Shown here: piece by piece, positions 25,028-33,450 of the stretch | How the letters are laid out: each line of letters starts with the position of its first letter | How positions within the stretch are numbered: position 1 is the first letter of the stretch | Assembly (NCBI RefSeq): GCF_004016525.1 | Contig: NZ_SACJ01000005.1 | Span: 62,001 to 126,000, forward strand | Reading direction: 5' to 3' | Length of the DNA stretch: 64,000 nucleotides | DNA from: Flavobacterium sufflavum | GTDB lineage: Bacteria > Bacteroidota > Bacteroidia > Flavobacteriales > Flavobacteriaceae | Notes under the pieces: model-generated | The model's input: only the letters and a program-made list of their open reading frames with translations | The model's database searches: none | Told to the model about the DNA's origin: nothing | Program-made: the position numbers and the translations under genes

Positions 25028-26383
25028 ATGAAAACACATTTTATAGCTATTGGCGGAAGTGCCATGCACAACCTGGCTTTAGCATTACACAATAAAGGAT
25101 ATCAGGTTACAGGAAGTGATGATGCCATCTTTGAACCTTCGAAATCACGTTTAGAGAAAAAAGGAATTTTACCCGCTGAATTAGGTTGGTTTCCTGAAAA
25201 AATCACTGCTGATATTGATGCTGTTATTTTAGGAATGCATGCCAAAGCGGATAATCCTGAATTGCTAAAAACACAGGAATTGGGCTTGAAAATCTATTCG
25301 TATCCTGAGTTTTTGTACGAACAATCTAAAAATAAAACCCGTGTGGTTATTGGTGGTTCTCATGGGAAAACAACCATCACTTCGATGATTTTGCACGTTA
25401 TGCATTACCACGATATTGAAGTGGATTATATGGTGGGTGCACAATTAGAAGGTTTTGATACGATGGTACATCTTACCGAAGAAAATGATTTTGTGGTTTT
25501 GGAAGGCGATGAATATTTGTCTTCGCCAATTGACAGACGACCAAAATTCCATTTGTACCAACCTAATATTGCTTTGATTTCTGGGATTGCCTGGGATCAT
25601 ATTAATGTGTTTCCAACCTATGAAAATTATGTTGAGCAGTTTGAAATTTTTATTGATAAAATTACCAACGGAGGAATTTTGGTTTACAATGAAAATGATT
25701 CAGAAGTAAAACGAGTTGCCGAAGCAGCTACAAATCCGATTCGAAAAATTGCTTATCATACACCTAATTATAAAGTAGAAAACGGAACAACCTTGTTAGA
25801 AACTCCTGAAGGTGATATGCCAATTGAAGTTTTTGGAGCGCATAATTTGAATAATTTGGCCGGAGCCAAATGGATTTGCCAAAACATGGGAGTTGATGAA
25901 GCCGATTTCTATGAAGCCATTGCAAGTTTTAAAGGTGCTTCAAAGCGGTTGGAAAAAATTGCTGAAAGTAAGACAAAAGTGGCTTACAAAGATTTTGCGC
26001 ATTCGCCATCTAAGGTTTCTGCAACCACAAAAGCCGTAAAAGAACAGTATCCGGATAGAACCGTCGTGGCTTGTTTGGAGCTGCATACTTACAGCAGTTT
26101 GAACGCCGAATTCTTGAAAGAATACGAAGGCGCATTGGCTTATGCTGATACAGCAGTTGTTTTTTATTCTCCGGATGCGGTAAAAATTAAGCAATTAGAA
26201 GAAGTAACTTATGAGCAAATTGCCAAAGCATTCAATCGCGAAGATTTGATTATTTATACTAATCCTGCTGAGTTCAAAGAATATCTTTTCAATTTAAATC
26301 TGGATAATTCAGCTTTATTATTGATGAGTTCTGGAAATTATGGCGGATTGAATTTTGATGAGGTAAAAGGATTGATTGAATAA
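25028..26383 (+). CDS. mpl: UDP-N-acetylmuramate:peptide ligase (Mpl-like Mur ligase)
   Basis: Mpl attaches recycled muropeptide tripeptide to UDP-MurNAc. The 451-residue protein has the N-terminal HFIAIGGSAMHNLALAL Rossmann motif, the ATP loop GGSHGKTT at residues 109-116, EGDEYLSSPIDRRPKFH near the Mur-ligase carbamate/metal region, and the late VACLELHTYSSLNAEF segment. MurC has a similar fold, but MurC has a different N-terminus and normally lies in the division cluster, so Mpl is the better name. A weak terminator follows. Confidence 0.9.
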   Translation: MKTHFIAIGGSAMHNLALALHNKGYQVTGSDDAIFEPSKSRLEKKGILPAELGWFPEKITADIDAVILGMHAKADNPELLKTQELGLKIYSYPEFLYEQSKNKTRVVIGGSHGKTTITSMILHVMHYHDIEVDYMVGAQLEGFDTMVHLTEENDFVVLEGDEYLSSPIDRRPKFHLYQPNIALISGIAWDHINVFPTYENYVEQFEIFIDKITNGGILVYNENDSEVKRVAEAATNPIRKIAYHTPNYKVENGTTLLETPEGDMPIEVFGAHNLNNLAGAKWICQNMGVDEADFYEAIASFKGASKRLEKIAESKTKVAYKDFAHSPSKVSATTKAVKEQYPDRTVVACLELHTYSSLNAEFLKEYEGALAYADTAVVFYSPDAVKIKQLEEVTYEQIAKAFNREDLIIYTNPAEFKEYLFNLNLDNSALLLMSSGNYGGLNFDEVKGLIE

Positions 26384-26389
26384 AAACTA

Positions 26390-26417
26390 ACTTCAAAGAT
26401 TGTGTGAAGTGTTTTTT
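26390..26417 (+). terminator. Probable terminator of mpl
   Basis: ACTTCA (26390-26395) pairs with TGAAGT (26405-26410), followed by a T-run. The right half is part of the direct repeat that also appears after the GIY-YIG gene. Confidence 0.6.
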
Positions 26418-26463
26418 GTTGCCAATTTTTAAAACCCACCGTTTGTCATTCCGTAGGAATCTC
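26401..26463. repeat. Left direct repeat of the GIY-YIG unit
   Basis: TGTGTGAAGTG starts a 62-bp sequence that recurs at 26924-26984 with about five differences. The shared 42-base block at 26422-26463 is identical in both and ends in GTCATTCCGTAGGAATCTC. A degenerate inverted half-site follows at about 26487-26506. Confidence 0.88.
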
Positions 26464-26587
26464 GGTTCAGTGAGTGTAAAGTGTTGGGATTTCTAAGGGA
26501 TGACAAGTTTGGGGTTCTGTTTTTTCGTAAAAAAAAGAGTAACTATTATTGTTTTTCAAAGTTTTCTAACTGTAATAATGAATTGTT

Positions 26588-26899
26588 ATGATTGAATACA
26601 CAGAAGGGATTTATACTTTTTATGTTTATATTCTAACCAATAAAAACAGAACGGTTTTATATACTGGTGTTACCAATAACTTGAAATTACGGCTGCAACA
26701 ACATGAAAGTAAATTAAACCCAAATAGTTTTACAGCTAAATACAATTCACATTTTTTAATTTATTTTGAAAAATTTAGTTGGATTCAATTAGCAATAGAG
26801 CGGGAAAAAGAAATTAAAAATCTTTCCAGAGAAAAGAAACTAAATTTGATTAAGGAAATAAATCCGAATTTAGATTTTTGGAATAGTCATTTTAAATAA
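26588..26899 (+). CDS. Small GIY-YIG nuclease
   Basis: The 103-residue protein is one GIY-YIG domain: YVYIL at residues 12-16, LYTGVTNN at 24-31, the catalytic arginine R35, and a glutamate in the EREKEIK helix at 71-77. No accessory DNA-binding domain is present, as in UPF0213-type proteins. Such proteins cleave DNA with a single metal ion; their physiological role in flavobacteria is unknown. The gene sits between two 62-bp direct repeats, and a half-site 20-bp inverted match starts directly after its stop, so gene and repeats look like one unit. Confidence 0.92.
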   Translation: MIEYTEGIYTFYVYILTNKNRTVLYTGVTNNLKLRLQQHESKLNPNSFTAKYNSHFLIYFEKFSWIQLAIEREKEIKNLSREKKLNLIKEINPNLDFWNSHFK

Positions 26900-26900
26900 T

Positions 26901-26920
26901 AGATTCCTACGGAATGACAA
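26901..26920. repeat. Inverted half-site after the GIY-YIG gene
   Basis: AGATTCCTACGGAATGACAA is the exact reverse complement of 26964-26983 and of 26443-26462. It begins one base after the stop codon. The 26901-26983 segment could fold as a 20-bp stem with a 43-nt loop. Confidence 0.9.
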
Positions 26921-26923
26921 GTT

Positions 26924-26984
26924 TGTGTGAAGTGCTTTGTCTCCAATTTTTAAAACCCACCGTTTGTCATTCCGTAGGAATCTC
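26924..26984. repeat. Right direct repeat of the GIY-YIG unit
   Basis: This copy matches 26401-26463, including the TGTGTGAAGTG right arm of the mpl terminator, although no matching left arm lies before it here. That asymmetry suggests that this is the duplicated copy. Confidence 0.85.
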
Positions 26985-27069
26985 AATTCAGAGGAATTAC
27001 ATGTTTGTGTTTAAAAGATTTAGTACTATATTTACTATATGTGAGTTGTTGTAAACTGAATCTTTTGCT

Positions 27070-27762
27070 ATGGAAAACAATCATTTCCCTATTACCAATT
27101 GGTCTGAAGACGATAAGCCCAGAGAGAAATTAATACTCAAAGGTAAAAGTGCTTTAAGTGATGCCGAGTTAATTGCTATTTTGATTGGTTCCGGAAGCAG
27201 GAACGAATCGGCGGTTGATTTAAGCAAAAGGATTTTGTCCAAAGTAGCTAATAATTTGAGTAGCCTTGGTAAATTGTCTATGGCGCAATTAATGGAGTTT
27301 AAGGGTATAGGTGAGGCAAAGGCCATTTCGATTATTGCAGCAATGGAGTTGGGGAGGCGAAGAAGATCAGAGGAAGCGGTTGAATTGACTAAAGTTACTT
27401 CGAGTAAGACTGTTTTTGAAATTATGCAACCCATTATTGGCGAATTGCCACATGAGGAATTTTGGATTTTGTATCTGAATAATTCCAATAAGGTAATTTC
27501 GAAAGTACAAATAAGTATTGGAGGTATTACGGGAACAATTGTAGATGTGCGTTTGGTGTTTAAAATGGCGCTCGAAAAAGGAGCAACCGCTTTAATATTG
27601 TGCCATAATCATCCATCGGGAACATTGGTTCCAAGTGATGCAGATAAACAAATTACCAAGAAATTAAAGCTGGCCGGAGATAGTTTAGATGTTAAAGTTT
27701 TGGATCATTTGATTGTGACTGAGACAAAATATTTTAGCTTTGTGGATGAAGGGATTTTTTAA
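27070..27762 (+). CDS. radC: RadC-family JAB/MPN protein
   Basis: The 230-residue protein has an N-terminal helix-hairpin-helix part (LMEFKGIGEAKAISIIAAMELGRR) and a JAB1/MPN domain with H179, H181 and D190 in CHNHPSGTLVPSD plus E130. These residues bind zinc in JAMM enzymes. Despite its name, a direct role in DNA repair is not proven, and the family may act in DNA processing or on mobile DNA. A HAD phosphatase gene follows after 9 bp, likely in one transcript. Confidence 0.95.
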   Translation: MENNHFPITNWSEDDKPREKLILKGKSALSDAELIAILIGSGSRNESAVDLSKRILSKVANNLSSLGKLSMAQLMEFKGIGEAKAISIIAAMELGRRRRSEEAVELTKVTSSKTVFEIMQPIIGELPHEEFWILYLNNSNKVISKVQISIGGITGTIVDVRLVFKMALEKGATALILCHNHPSGTLVPSDADKQITKKLKLAGDSLDVKVLDHLIVTETKYFSFVDEGIF

Positions 27763-27771
27763 AAAGTAAAA

Positions 27772-28461
27772 ATGAGAATTGATAATATAAAAGATGTGTT
27801 TTTTGATTTGGATCATACCCTTTGGGATTTTGATAAAAATTCGAAAATAACTTTCGAGAATATTTTTGCCCAAAACCATCCCGAAGTTGCCATCGATTCA
27901 TTTATTACTCATTATATTCCTATCAATCAGGCTTGCTGGAAATTGTATCAATACGATAAAATTACACATCAGCAATTGCGCTACGATCGATTGAAATTGT
28001 CTTTTGATGCTATCAATTATGAAATTTCGGATGCAGATATTGAGCTTATTTCGCAAGAGTACATCGATTTGTTGACCGAAAACAATCATCTTTTTGATGG
28101 GACTTTTGAGATTTTGGATTATTTAATTGAAAAATATAAGCTGCATGTTATTACCAATGGTTTTGCCCATGTGCAAGTTAAGAAGCTTACAAATGCTAAT
28201 TTAAACGCATATTTTTCGACGATTACCAATTCTGAAATGGCAGGAGTTAAAAAACCGAATCCCATTATTTTTGAATATGCTTTGGATTTGGCTAAAGCCA
28301 AAAAAGAAACCAGTATCATGATTGGTGATTCAATAGAAGCGGATGTTTTAGGAGCTTTAGAAGCGGGAATTGATGCTATTTATTTTAACGAAAGTAAACA
28401 GCTTGTAGATAATAATATTAAACAAATTAATCATTTATTAGAACTTAAAAACTATTTATAA
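27772..28461 (+). CDS. HAD-family noncanonical pyrimidine nucleotidase, YjjG type
   Basis: The 229-residue protein has HAD motif I FFDLDHTLWDFD with nucleophile D12 and acid/base D14, motif II around HVITNGFAHVQ, the lysine in AGVKKPNPIIF, and motif IV MIGDSIEADVLGALEAGIDAIYFN. The YjjG type removes phosphate from damaged or noncanonical pyrimidine nucleotides, cleaning the pool. It follows radC within 9 bp. Confidence 0.9.
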   Translation: MRIDNIKDVFFDLDHTLWDFDKNSKITFENIFAQNHPEVAIDSFITHYIPINQACWKLYQYDKITHQQLRYDRLKLSFDAINYEISDADIELISQEYIDLLTENNHLFDGTFEILDYLIEKYKLHVITNGFAHVQVKKLTNANLNAYFSTITNSEMAGVKKPNPIIFEYALDLAKAKKETSIMIGDSIEADVLGALEAGIDAIYFNESKQLVDNNIKQINHLLELKNYL

Positions 28462-28550
28462 TTTTATTGCCATTAATATGAAGTTTCGTAAGCAACTAAT
28501 TTAGTAACCGGCAGTCTATATTATAAACTAACAAATAAATTTTAACCTAT

Positions 28551-29327
28551 ATGAAAAAACAATTTCTATTTCTTTTATTGCTTGTTTCCAGTTTTGGATT
28601 TGCACAATCCTTAAACGATTATAAAACGGTGGTTGTGCCTTTGAAATTTGAATTCTTAAAGTCAGAAAATCAGTATAGACTATCTACCTTGTCTAAATTT
28701 AATTTGAACAAAGTAGGTTTTGATGTGTATTATTCGAATCAGGTTGTTCCAAACGATATTAACAGATGTGCTGTTTTAAATTACGATATAGTGAAAGACA
28801 GTGGTTTTTTAACAACAAAATTGTACATCACTTTTAAAGATTGTTACGGCAAAATAGTGTATCAATCAGAAGTTGGGGTGAGTAGAGAAAAAGAATTTCA
28901 AATAGCTTACACTGATGCCTTAAATAAGGCTTTTGCTTCTATTTACGAATTAGGATATCAGTACAACGGAGGAACTAATGTTACGGTAGAAGAAAAACCG
29001 GAAAAGAAAGAGAAGCCGGAAAGAGTTGAAAAAAGAGAAGTGGCAGAGAAGGTAGAGAAAGTTGAAACTGCAGTGCAATCGGTACCGGCTATTGTTATTG
29101 ATCCAAACGAATTACTTTTTGCACAACCACTTGCCGGAGGGAATTATCAGCTTATTGATAGCAAACCAAGTGTGATAATGAAAATTTATAAAACTTCAGA
29201 TGCTAATTCTTTTCTGGCTCAAAAAGGAAGTCAGCAAGGAGTATTGATTAAAAAAGAAAACCAATGGTTTTTTGAATATTATCAAAATGATAAATTAGTT
29301 TCCGAAAAGATAAACGTTAAGTTTTAG
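28551..29327 (+). CDS. Secreted protein of unknown function
   Basis: This 258-residue protein has a signal peptide (MKKQFLFLLLLVSSFGFAQ), an N-terminal domain (about residues 20-140) with YKTVVVPLKFEFL, and then a low-complexity Glu/Lys/Val linker (EEKPEKKEKPERVEKREVAEK, given here in part). A C-terminal domain includes FAQPLAGGNYQLIDSKPSVIMKIYKTS. It is likely periplasmic or in the outer envelope. I do not recognise the family. Immediately after the stop is a 10-copy heptamer tandem repeat. Confidence 0.78.
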   Translation: MKKQFLFLLLLVSSFGFAQSLNDYKTVVVPLKFEFLKSENQYRLSTLSKFNLNKVGFDVYYSNQVVPNDINRCAVLNYDIVKDSGFLTTKLYITFKDCYGKIVYQSEVGVSREKEFQIAYTDALNKAFASIYELGYQYNGGTNVTVEEKPEKKEKPERVEKREVAEKVEKVETAVQSVPAIVIDPNELLFAQPLAGGNYQLIDSKPSVIMKIYKTSDANSFLAQKGSQQGVLIKKENQWFFEYYQNDKLVSEKINVKF

Positions 29328-29397
29328 TTCAGATTTCAGATTTCAGATTTCAGATTTCAGATTTCAGATTTCAGATTTCAGATTTCAGATTTCAGAT
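29328..29397. repeat. Ten perfect tandem copies of TTCAGAT
   Basis: The heptamer TTCAGAT is repeated ten times without error, starting one base after the stop codon of the secreted protein gene. It precedes a CTTCTAAC/CTCTGA-rich tract that reaches the rarA stop. The unit is too short for a CRISPR array. Confidence 0.97.
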
Positions 29398-29470
29398 TAA
29401 GAATGTTAATCATCTAGTCTGGAATCTGTTTTTTTTACTTCTAACCTCTGACTTCTAACTTCTAGCTTTT

Positions 29471-30748
29471 TCAATAACCGTATTTGTCTTTCCATCGGTT
29501 TTTAAGAAATTCCCGGGTTGTTTTTTCTCTGGAATTATCACCGGGAACATATATAGGAGTGTTTTTAATTTCTTCGGGTAAATATTCCTGCTCTGCAAAA
29601 TTATTAGCATATTCGTGCGAATATTTATATTCTTCGCCATATCCCAATTCTTTCATTAACTTAGTTGGTGCGTTGCGTAAATGTATAGGAACCGATAAAT
29701 CTCCGGTTTGTTTCACAATTTGTTGGGCTGTATTAATTGCCATATAGGAAGCATTGCTTTTAGGTGAGGTAGCCAAATAAATAGCACATTGGCTTAGTAA
29801 AATACGGCTTTCGGGATAGCCAATAGTCGTAACCGCCTGAAACGTATTATTGGCCATAATCAAAGCAGTAGGATTGGCATTGCCGATGTCTTCACTGGCT
29901 GAAATCAGCAGTCTTCGGGCAATAAATTTCACATCTTCACCGCCCTCAATCATTCGGGCTAACCAATAAACAGCACCGTTGGGATCGCTTCCACGAATGG
30001 ATTTGATAAAAGCCGAAATAATGTCATAATGTTGTTCTCCACTTTTGTCATACAAAACCGTGTTTTGTTGAACCAATTCTAAAACGCGATTGTTTGTAAT
30101 GGTAATTTCGTCTCCAGCCGAAGCGTTTACGACCAATTCGAAAATATTTAATAGTTTGCGTCCATCGCCGCCTGAAAGTCGCAATAAAGCTTCGGTTTCT
30201 TTTAATTGGATATTCTTAGTTTTTAAATAAGTATCCGTTTTCATGGCACGTTCCAATAGGGATTCCAAATCAGCTTTGGTAAAGGCATTTAAGACATAAA
30301 CCTGACAGCGCGAAAGTAAAGCGGGAATGACTTCAAAACTCGGGTTTTCAGTTGTAGCACCAATGAGTGTAATCCAGCCTTTTTCGACTGCAGCCAGCAA
30401 GGAATCCTGCTGTGATTTGCTAAAACGATGAATCTCATCAATAAATAAAATCGGGTTTTTGGCAGTGAAAAGTCCGCCACTTTGTTTGGCTTTTTCTATT
30501 ACATCACGAATGTCTTTTACTCCCGAATTAATGGCGCTTAAGATAAAAAACGGACGTTGTGATTCCTGCGCAATAATTTGTGCCAAGGTAGTTTTTCCCG
30601 TTCCCGGTGGTCCCCAAAATATTAATGACGGAATAATTCCTTTGGAAATTTGCTGCGTCAAAGAGCCATTTGGACCAACCAAATGGGATTGACTGATGTA
30701 TTCGTCCAGTTTTTGCGGGCGTATGCGTTCTGCTAGTGGTGCTTCCAT
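29471..30748 (-). CDS. rarA: Replication-associated recombination protein RarA (MgsA), AAA+ ATPase
   Basis: RarA acts at stalled replication forks and single-strand gaps. The 425-residue protein has Walker A GPPGTGKT at residues 46-53, Walker [13 protein letters not shown] near 92-103, and sensor 1 [11 protein letters not shown]. The C-terminal part contains [29 protein letters not shown] and the MgsA-C region [24 protein letters not shown]. It is convergent with the secreted protein gene and divergent from the rhomboid gene. Confidence 0.97.
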   Translation of the reverse strand: MEAPLAERIRPQKLDEYISQSHLVGPNGSLTQQISKGIIPSLIFWGPPGTGKTTLAQIIAQESQRPFFILSAINSGVKDIRDVIEKAKQSGGLFTAKNPILFIDEIHRFSKSQQDSLLAAVEKGWITLIGATTENPSFEVIPALLSRCQVYVLNAFTKADLESLLERAMKTDTYLKTKNIQLKETEALLRLSGGDGRKLLNIFELVVNASAGDEITITNNRVLELVQQNTVLYDKSGEQHYDIISAFIKSIRGSDPNGAVYWLARMIEGGEDVKFIARRLLISASEDIGNANPTALIMANNTFQAVTTIGYPESRILLSQCAIYLATSPKSNASYMAINTAQQIVKQTGDLSVPIHLRNAPTKLMKELGYGEEYKYSHEYANNFAEQEYLPEEIKNTPIYVPGDNSREKTTREFLKNRWKDKYGY

Positions 30749-30889
30749 GCCGTAAAATTACTATTTTTATTTGAAGAGGCATCCCTGTTTTCTATTCTCT
30801 GTTCTCTGTTTTTTCTTTCCTAAATATGACAAAATAGCATTATCTTGTCTTTGGTTACATAATTGATTGAATTTTTCAAAAAGAAACAA

Positions 30890-31663
30890 ATGGATAAACA
30901 TTTCAAATTTACAAACGCGGTTGTAGGACTTCCACTTTTTTTTGTGTTGACGCTGTGGTTTGTTTATTGGCTCCAAATTCGTTTTGATTTTGACTTTGTA
31001 GAAAATGGAATTTATCCGCGGACTTTCTCAGGATTGCAAGGTGTAATTTTTAGCCCGTTTATCCATTCCGATTTGAATCATCTTTACAATAACTCTATTC
31101 CGCTTTTGGTTTTGCTGGCAGCTTTGCAGTTTTTTTATTCGAAATTGTCTATTAAAGTTATTGGTTACGGTATTTTGTTTTCGGGTATTTTAACATGGTT
31201 AATCGGAAGGGAAAGTTATCACATTGGCGCCAGCGGATTGATTTATGTGTTGTTTGCATTTATCTTTTTTAAAGGAATAATGACACAATATTATCGTTTG
31301 GTAGCTTTGTCTTTAACAGTCATTACAATGTATGGCGGAATGATTTGGTATGTGTTTCCAAAAGTAGATGAAGCTATTTCCTGGGAAGGGCATTTGGCAG
31401 GTTTGATTACAGGTTTTGTGTTAGCTGTTTTATATCAAACGCCTGAGTTTAAAAAAGTGCCTAAATACGAATGGGAAATGCCCGATTATAATCCGGCAGA
31501 GGATAAGTTTATGCAGCGATTTGATGAAAACGGCAATTTTGTAAATCTTCCAAAAGAAAAAGTAGAGGAATTTGATGGTTTTCAGAATTACTATATTTCA
31601 AATCAAGAAGTGAATTATGAAATTGTCCCAAAAGAAAAAGACGAATCAAAACCAGAGTCTTAA
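30890..31663 (+). CDS. Rhomboid family intramembrane serine protease
   Basis: I use the ATG at 30890 (MDKHFKFTNAVVGLP), giving 257 residues; an earlier TTG is less likely. Six to seven membrane segments are present. The catalytic serine is S115 in HIGASGLIY, and the histidine is H168 in SWEGHLAGLITG. HSDLNHLYNNS near residues 59-69 matches the family's N-terminal HxxxxHxxxN motif. The C-terminal 70 residues form a soluble tail. Both catalytic residues are intact, so it should cleave membrane proteins. The terminator's left arm lies inside the last codons. Confidence 0.93.
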   Translation: MDKHFKFTNAVVGLPLFFVLTLWFVYWLQIRFDFDFVENGIYPRTFSGLQGVIFSPFIHSDLNHLYNNSIPLLVLLAALQFFYSKLSIKVIGYGILFSGILTWLIGRESYHIGASGLIYVLFAFIFFKGIMTQYYRLVALSLTVITMYGGMIWYVFPKVDEAISWEGHLAGLITGFVLAVLYQTPEFKKVPKYEWEMPDYNPAEDKFMQRFDENGNFVNLPKEKVEEFDGFQNYYISNQEVNYEIVPKEKDESKPES

Positions 31664-31674
31664 TTCGTCTTTTT
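31635..31674 (+). terminator. Terminator overlapping the rhomboid coding end
   Basis: AAAAAGACGAAT within the coding region pairs with ATTCGTCTTTTT, which begins at the last base of the stop codon. The stem is 12 bp and ends in a T-run. Confidence 0.85.
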
Positions 31675-31692
31675 TATATTATTTAAAATCTA

Positions 31693-31710
31693 TCCAGATA
31701 GCTATCGGGA
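31693..31710. repeat. Short palindromic element containing GATAGCTATC
   Basis: TCCAGATAGCTATCGGGA is a near-perfect palindrome. A related form, TCCCGATAGCTATTGGGA, is at 63271-63288. They may be copies of a dispersed repeat. Confidence 0.6.
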
Positions 31711-31726
31711 CTGCAATCTGAAATTA

Positions 31727-32461
31727 TTAACTTCTTTGTCTTACCGCTTCATATAAAAAAGCACCGCAAGCTACAGATACGTTTAAAGAACCAATTGTTC
31801 CAAACATAGGAAGTTTAGCTTTTTCGTCAACAATTTTTAAAACAGATGGGTTTACTCCACGATCTTCAGAACCCATGATGATGGCTACTGGTTCGTTCAT
31901 GTTAACATTATAAATAGTGTCGTCTGTTTTTTCAGTAGCGGCAACGGTTTTGATTCCACTTCCCTGCAAAAGAAAAATAGCATCTTTAATGTGTTCTACT
32001 TTACAAATAGGAATATTGAAAACTGCACCGGCAGATGTTTTAACAGTGTCTCCATTTACGGGAGCAGAACCTGATTTTTGAATGATTATTCCGTTTACTC
32101 CAGTACATTCGGCAGTTCTGATAATAGCACCAAAATTGCGGGCATCAGAAATTTGATCCAATATCAAAAACAATGGTTTCTTCCCATTTTCGATTACTGT
32201 TTCTATCAAAGCTTCTAAATCAAAAAACGAAATAGGAGAGATGGTAGCTACTGCACCTTGGTGGTTATTAGGAGTAAGTTTGTTTAGTTTTTCAACAGGA
32301 ACATAAGAGAAATTTACATTCGCGCGTTTCATGACTTTCATCAAGTCTTTCATCAATTCGCCAGAGGCTTCTTTTTGAATGTATACTTTGTCTATTGTTG
32401 TACCAGCTTGAATTGCTTCAATAATGGCTCTAATCCCGAATATTTGATGTTCTTTTTCCAT
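31727..32461 (-). CDS. rlmB: 23S rRNA 2'-O-methyltransferase, RlmB-type SpoU protein
   Basis: The 244-residue SpoU-class protein has an N-terminal substrate-binding part (IFGIRAIIEAIQAG...) and the trefoil-knot domain: LDQISDARNFGAIIRTAE near residues 101-118, IIMGSEDRGV near 193-202, and LNVSVACGAFLYEA close to the end. RlmB methylates a guanosine (G2251 in E. coli) in the 23S peptidyl-transferase region. Other SpoU enzymes are close relatives, so the exact target is less certain than the fold. A TATATTTG box lies four bases before its ATG. Confidence 0.9.
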   Translation of the reverse strand: MEKEHQIFGIRAIIEAIQAGTTIDKVYIQKEASGELMKDLMKVMKRANVNFSYVPVEKLNKLTPNNHQGAVATISPISFFDLEALIETVIENGKKPLFLILDQISDARNFGAIIRTAECTGVNGIIIQKSGSAPVNGDTVKTSAGAVFNIPICKVEHIKDAIFLLQGSGIKTVAATEKTDDTIYNVNMNEPVAIIMGSEDRGVNPSVLKIVDEKAKLPMFGTIGSLNVSVACGAFLYEAVRQRS

Positions 32462-32465
32462 GGCG

Positions 32466-32473
32466 CAAATATA
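32466..32473 (-). promoter_or_regulatory. -7 box four bases before rlmB
   Basis: On the minus strand TATATTTG is followed by four bases and the ATG. It abuts the T-run of the SusC operon terminator. The arrangement predicts a leaderless rlmB mRNA. Confidence 0.45.
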
Positions 32474-32504
32474 TAAAAAAAACCGCCACTTATAAGTGAC
32501 GGTT
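32474..32504 (-). terminator. Terminator of the SusC-SusD operon
   Basis: On the minus strand AACCG-T-CACT faces AGTG-G-CGGTT around TATA, followed by a run of T residues. The central T-G pair is a wobble in RNA. Confidence 0.8.
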
Positions 32505-32522
32505 AGCGTGTTTAAGTTTCTT

Positions 32523-33434
32523 TTATAAAGTTAATGCTGGCCAATTAGAACCATCAGTTCTTTTTAAAGTAGTATCTCCATATTCTCCATAGTCATTCTC
32601 CCAATGGAATGATATTTTATTGCCATTTACAACTAAATTTGAAAAAGTAAATACTTCGTCATATTGATCTACACCAAAATATGAAATTTTATTACAGATG
32701 TCTTTTAGTTGAACATTTCTAGCAATATTACCAGATCCATACAGGCCAGTCCAACCTCCAAAAGAAGCATCGGATATGTTGTAAATACCTCCCCCTTGAT
32801 CTTCAAAAGTAACGGTTCCTGTTAGTGGACCAGGTGCTGATTCACCTGTTGGAGCTTTTACATTGGTAGTAGTAAATTCATAGGTGCCGCCTAGCTCAGA
32901 AGGACAAGATACATTGTATGCTTGGAAAACTTTGTAAGTGCTGGAAGACGCTATATTTGAGCTAAAGTTATTGCTGCCATCATCATTAATAAGTTTTAAA
33001 ACTGTTCCATCTTTTAAAGTTAATTCAGCGCTAATAGTTAATTGATCGCCTGTTTCAAAATCATCTGATGAATTTAGTTGGGTAAAGGCATCATATATCT
33101 TTTGTTTGTTGATGTTTAAGGTGTAAGGGAATGTTTTTATACCTGTAGAAAATTTCCCTTTGAATATTGTTGTTCCATCAGATTTAATATATAATCCCAC
33201 AACATCCATTGAAGTTATATCTCCAACGGCTTTATCAATTGTAAAACCAAGATTGATATCTCCTCCATTTTGTAATGCAACTAAATTAATATATGTATCT
33301 GATGAAGATGATTTTTGAATATTAATTACGGCACCATATTGTATATCTATTTTTGAGTCGCCACCATCATTTTCACAGGAGGGTACTAACATTAATAATG
33401 CTAATACAGCGAATATTTTTTTTATATTTTTCAT
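32523..33434 (-). CDS. Surface lipoprotein of the SusC/SusD operon
   Basis: This 303-residue protein has a lipoprotein signal peptide with the lipobox LVPSC and modified Cys at C20, followed by acidic residues (ENDGGD) of the kind linked to surface export in Bacteroidota. The remainder is beta-rich with many Ser, Thr and Gly residues and resembles SusE/SusF-like or DUF1735/BACON-linked proteins only in a general way. It follows susD after 16 bp and is probably a ligand-binding accessory protein on the cell surface. Confidence 0.7.
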   Translation of the reverse strand: MKNIKKIFAVLALLMLVPSCENDGGDSKIDIQYGAVINIQKSSSSDTYINLVALQNGGDINLGFTIDKAVGDITSMDVVGLYIKSDGTTIFKGKFSTGIKTFPYTLNINKQKIYDAFTQLNSSDDFETGDQLTISAELTLKDGTVLKLINDDGSNNFSSNIASSSTYKVFQAYNVSCPSELGGTYEFTTTNVKAPTGESAPGPLTGTVTFEDQGGGIYNISDASFGGWTGLYGSGNIARNVQLKDICNKISYFGVDQYDEVFTFSNLVVNGNKISFHWENDYGEYGDTTLKRTDGSNWPALTL

Positions 33435-33450
33435 GATATATTTTCATTAA

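Noticed and set aside
26588..26899. GIY-YIG gene considered as UvrC or a classical homing endonuclease
   Set aside because: At 103 residues it has only the nuclease domain, without UvrC domains or a homing-type DNA-binding module, and it is not inside an intron or gene.
27081..27488. 135-residue open frame opposite radC
   Set aside because: It lies wholly within the strongly supported radC frame on the other strand and shows no recognisable domain.
29328..29397. Tandem TTCAGAT array considered as a CRISPR array
   Set aside because: The unit is 7 bp with no spacers and no cas genes are nearby.
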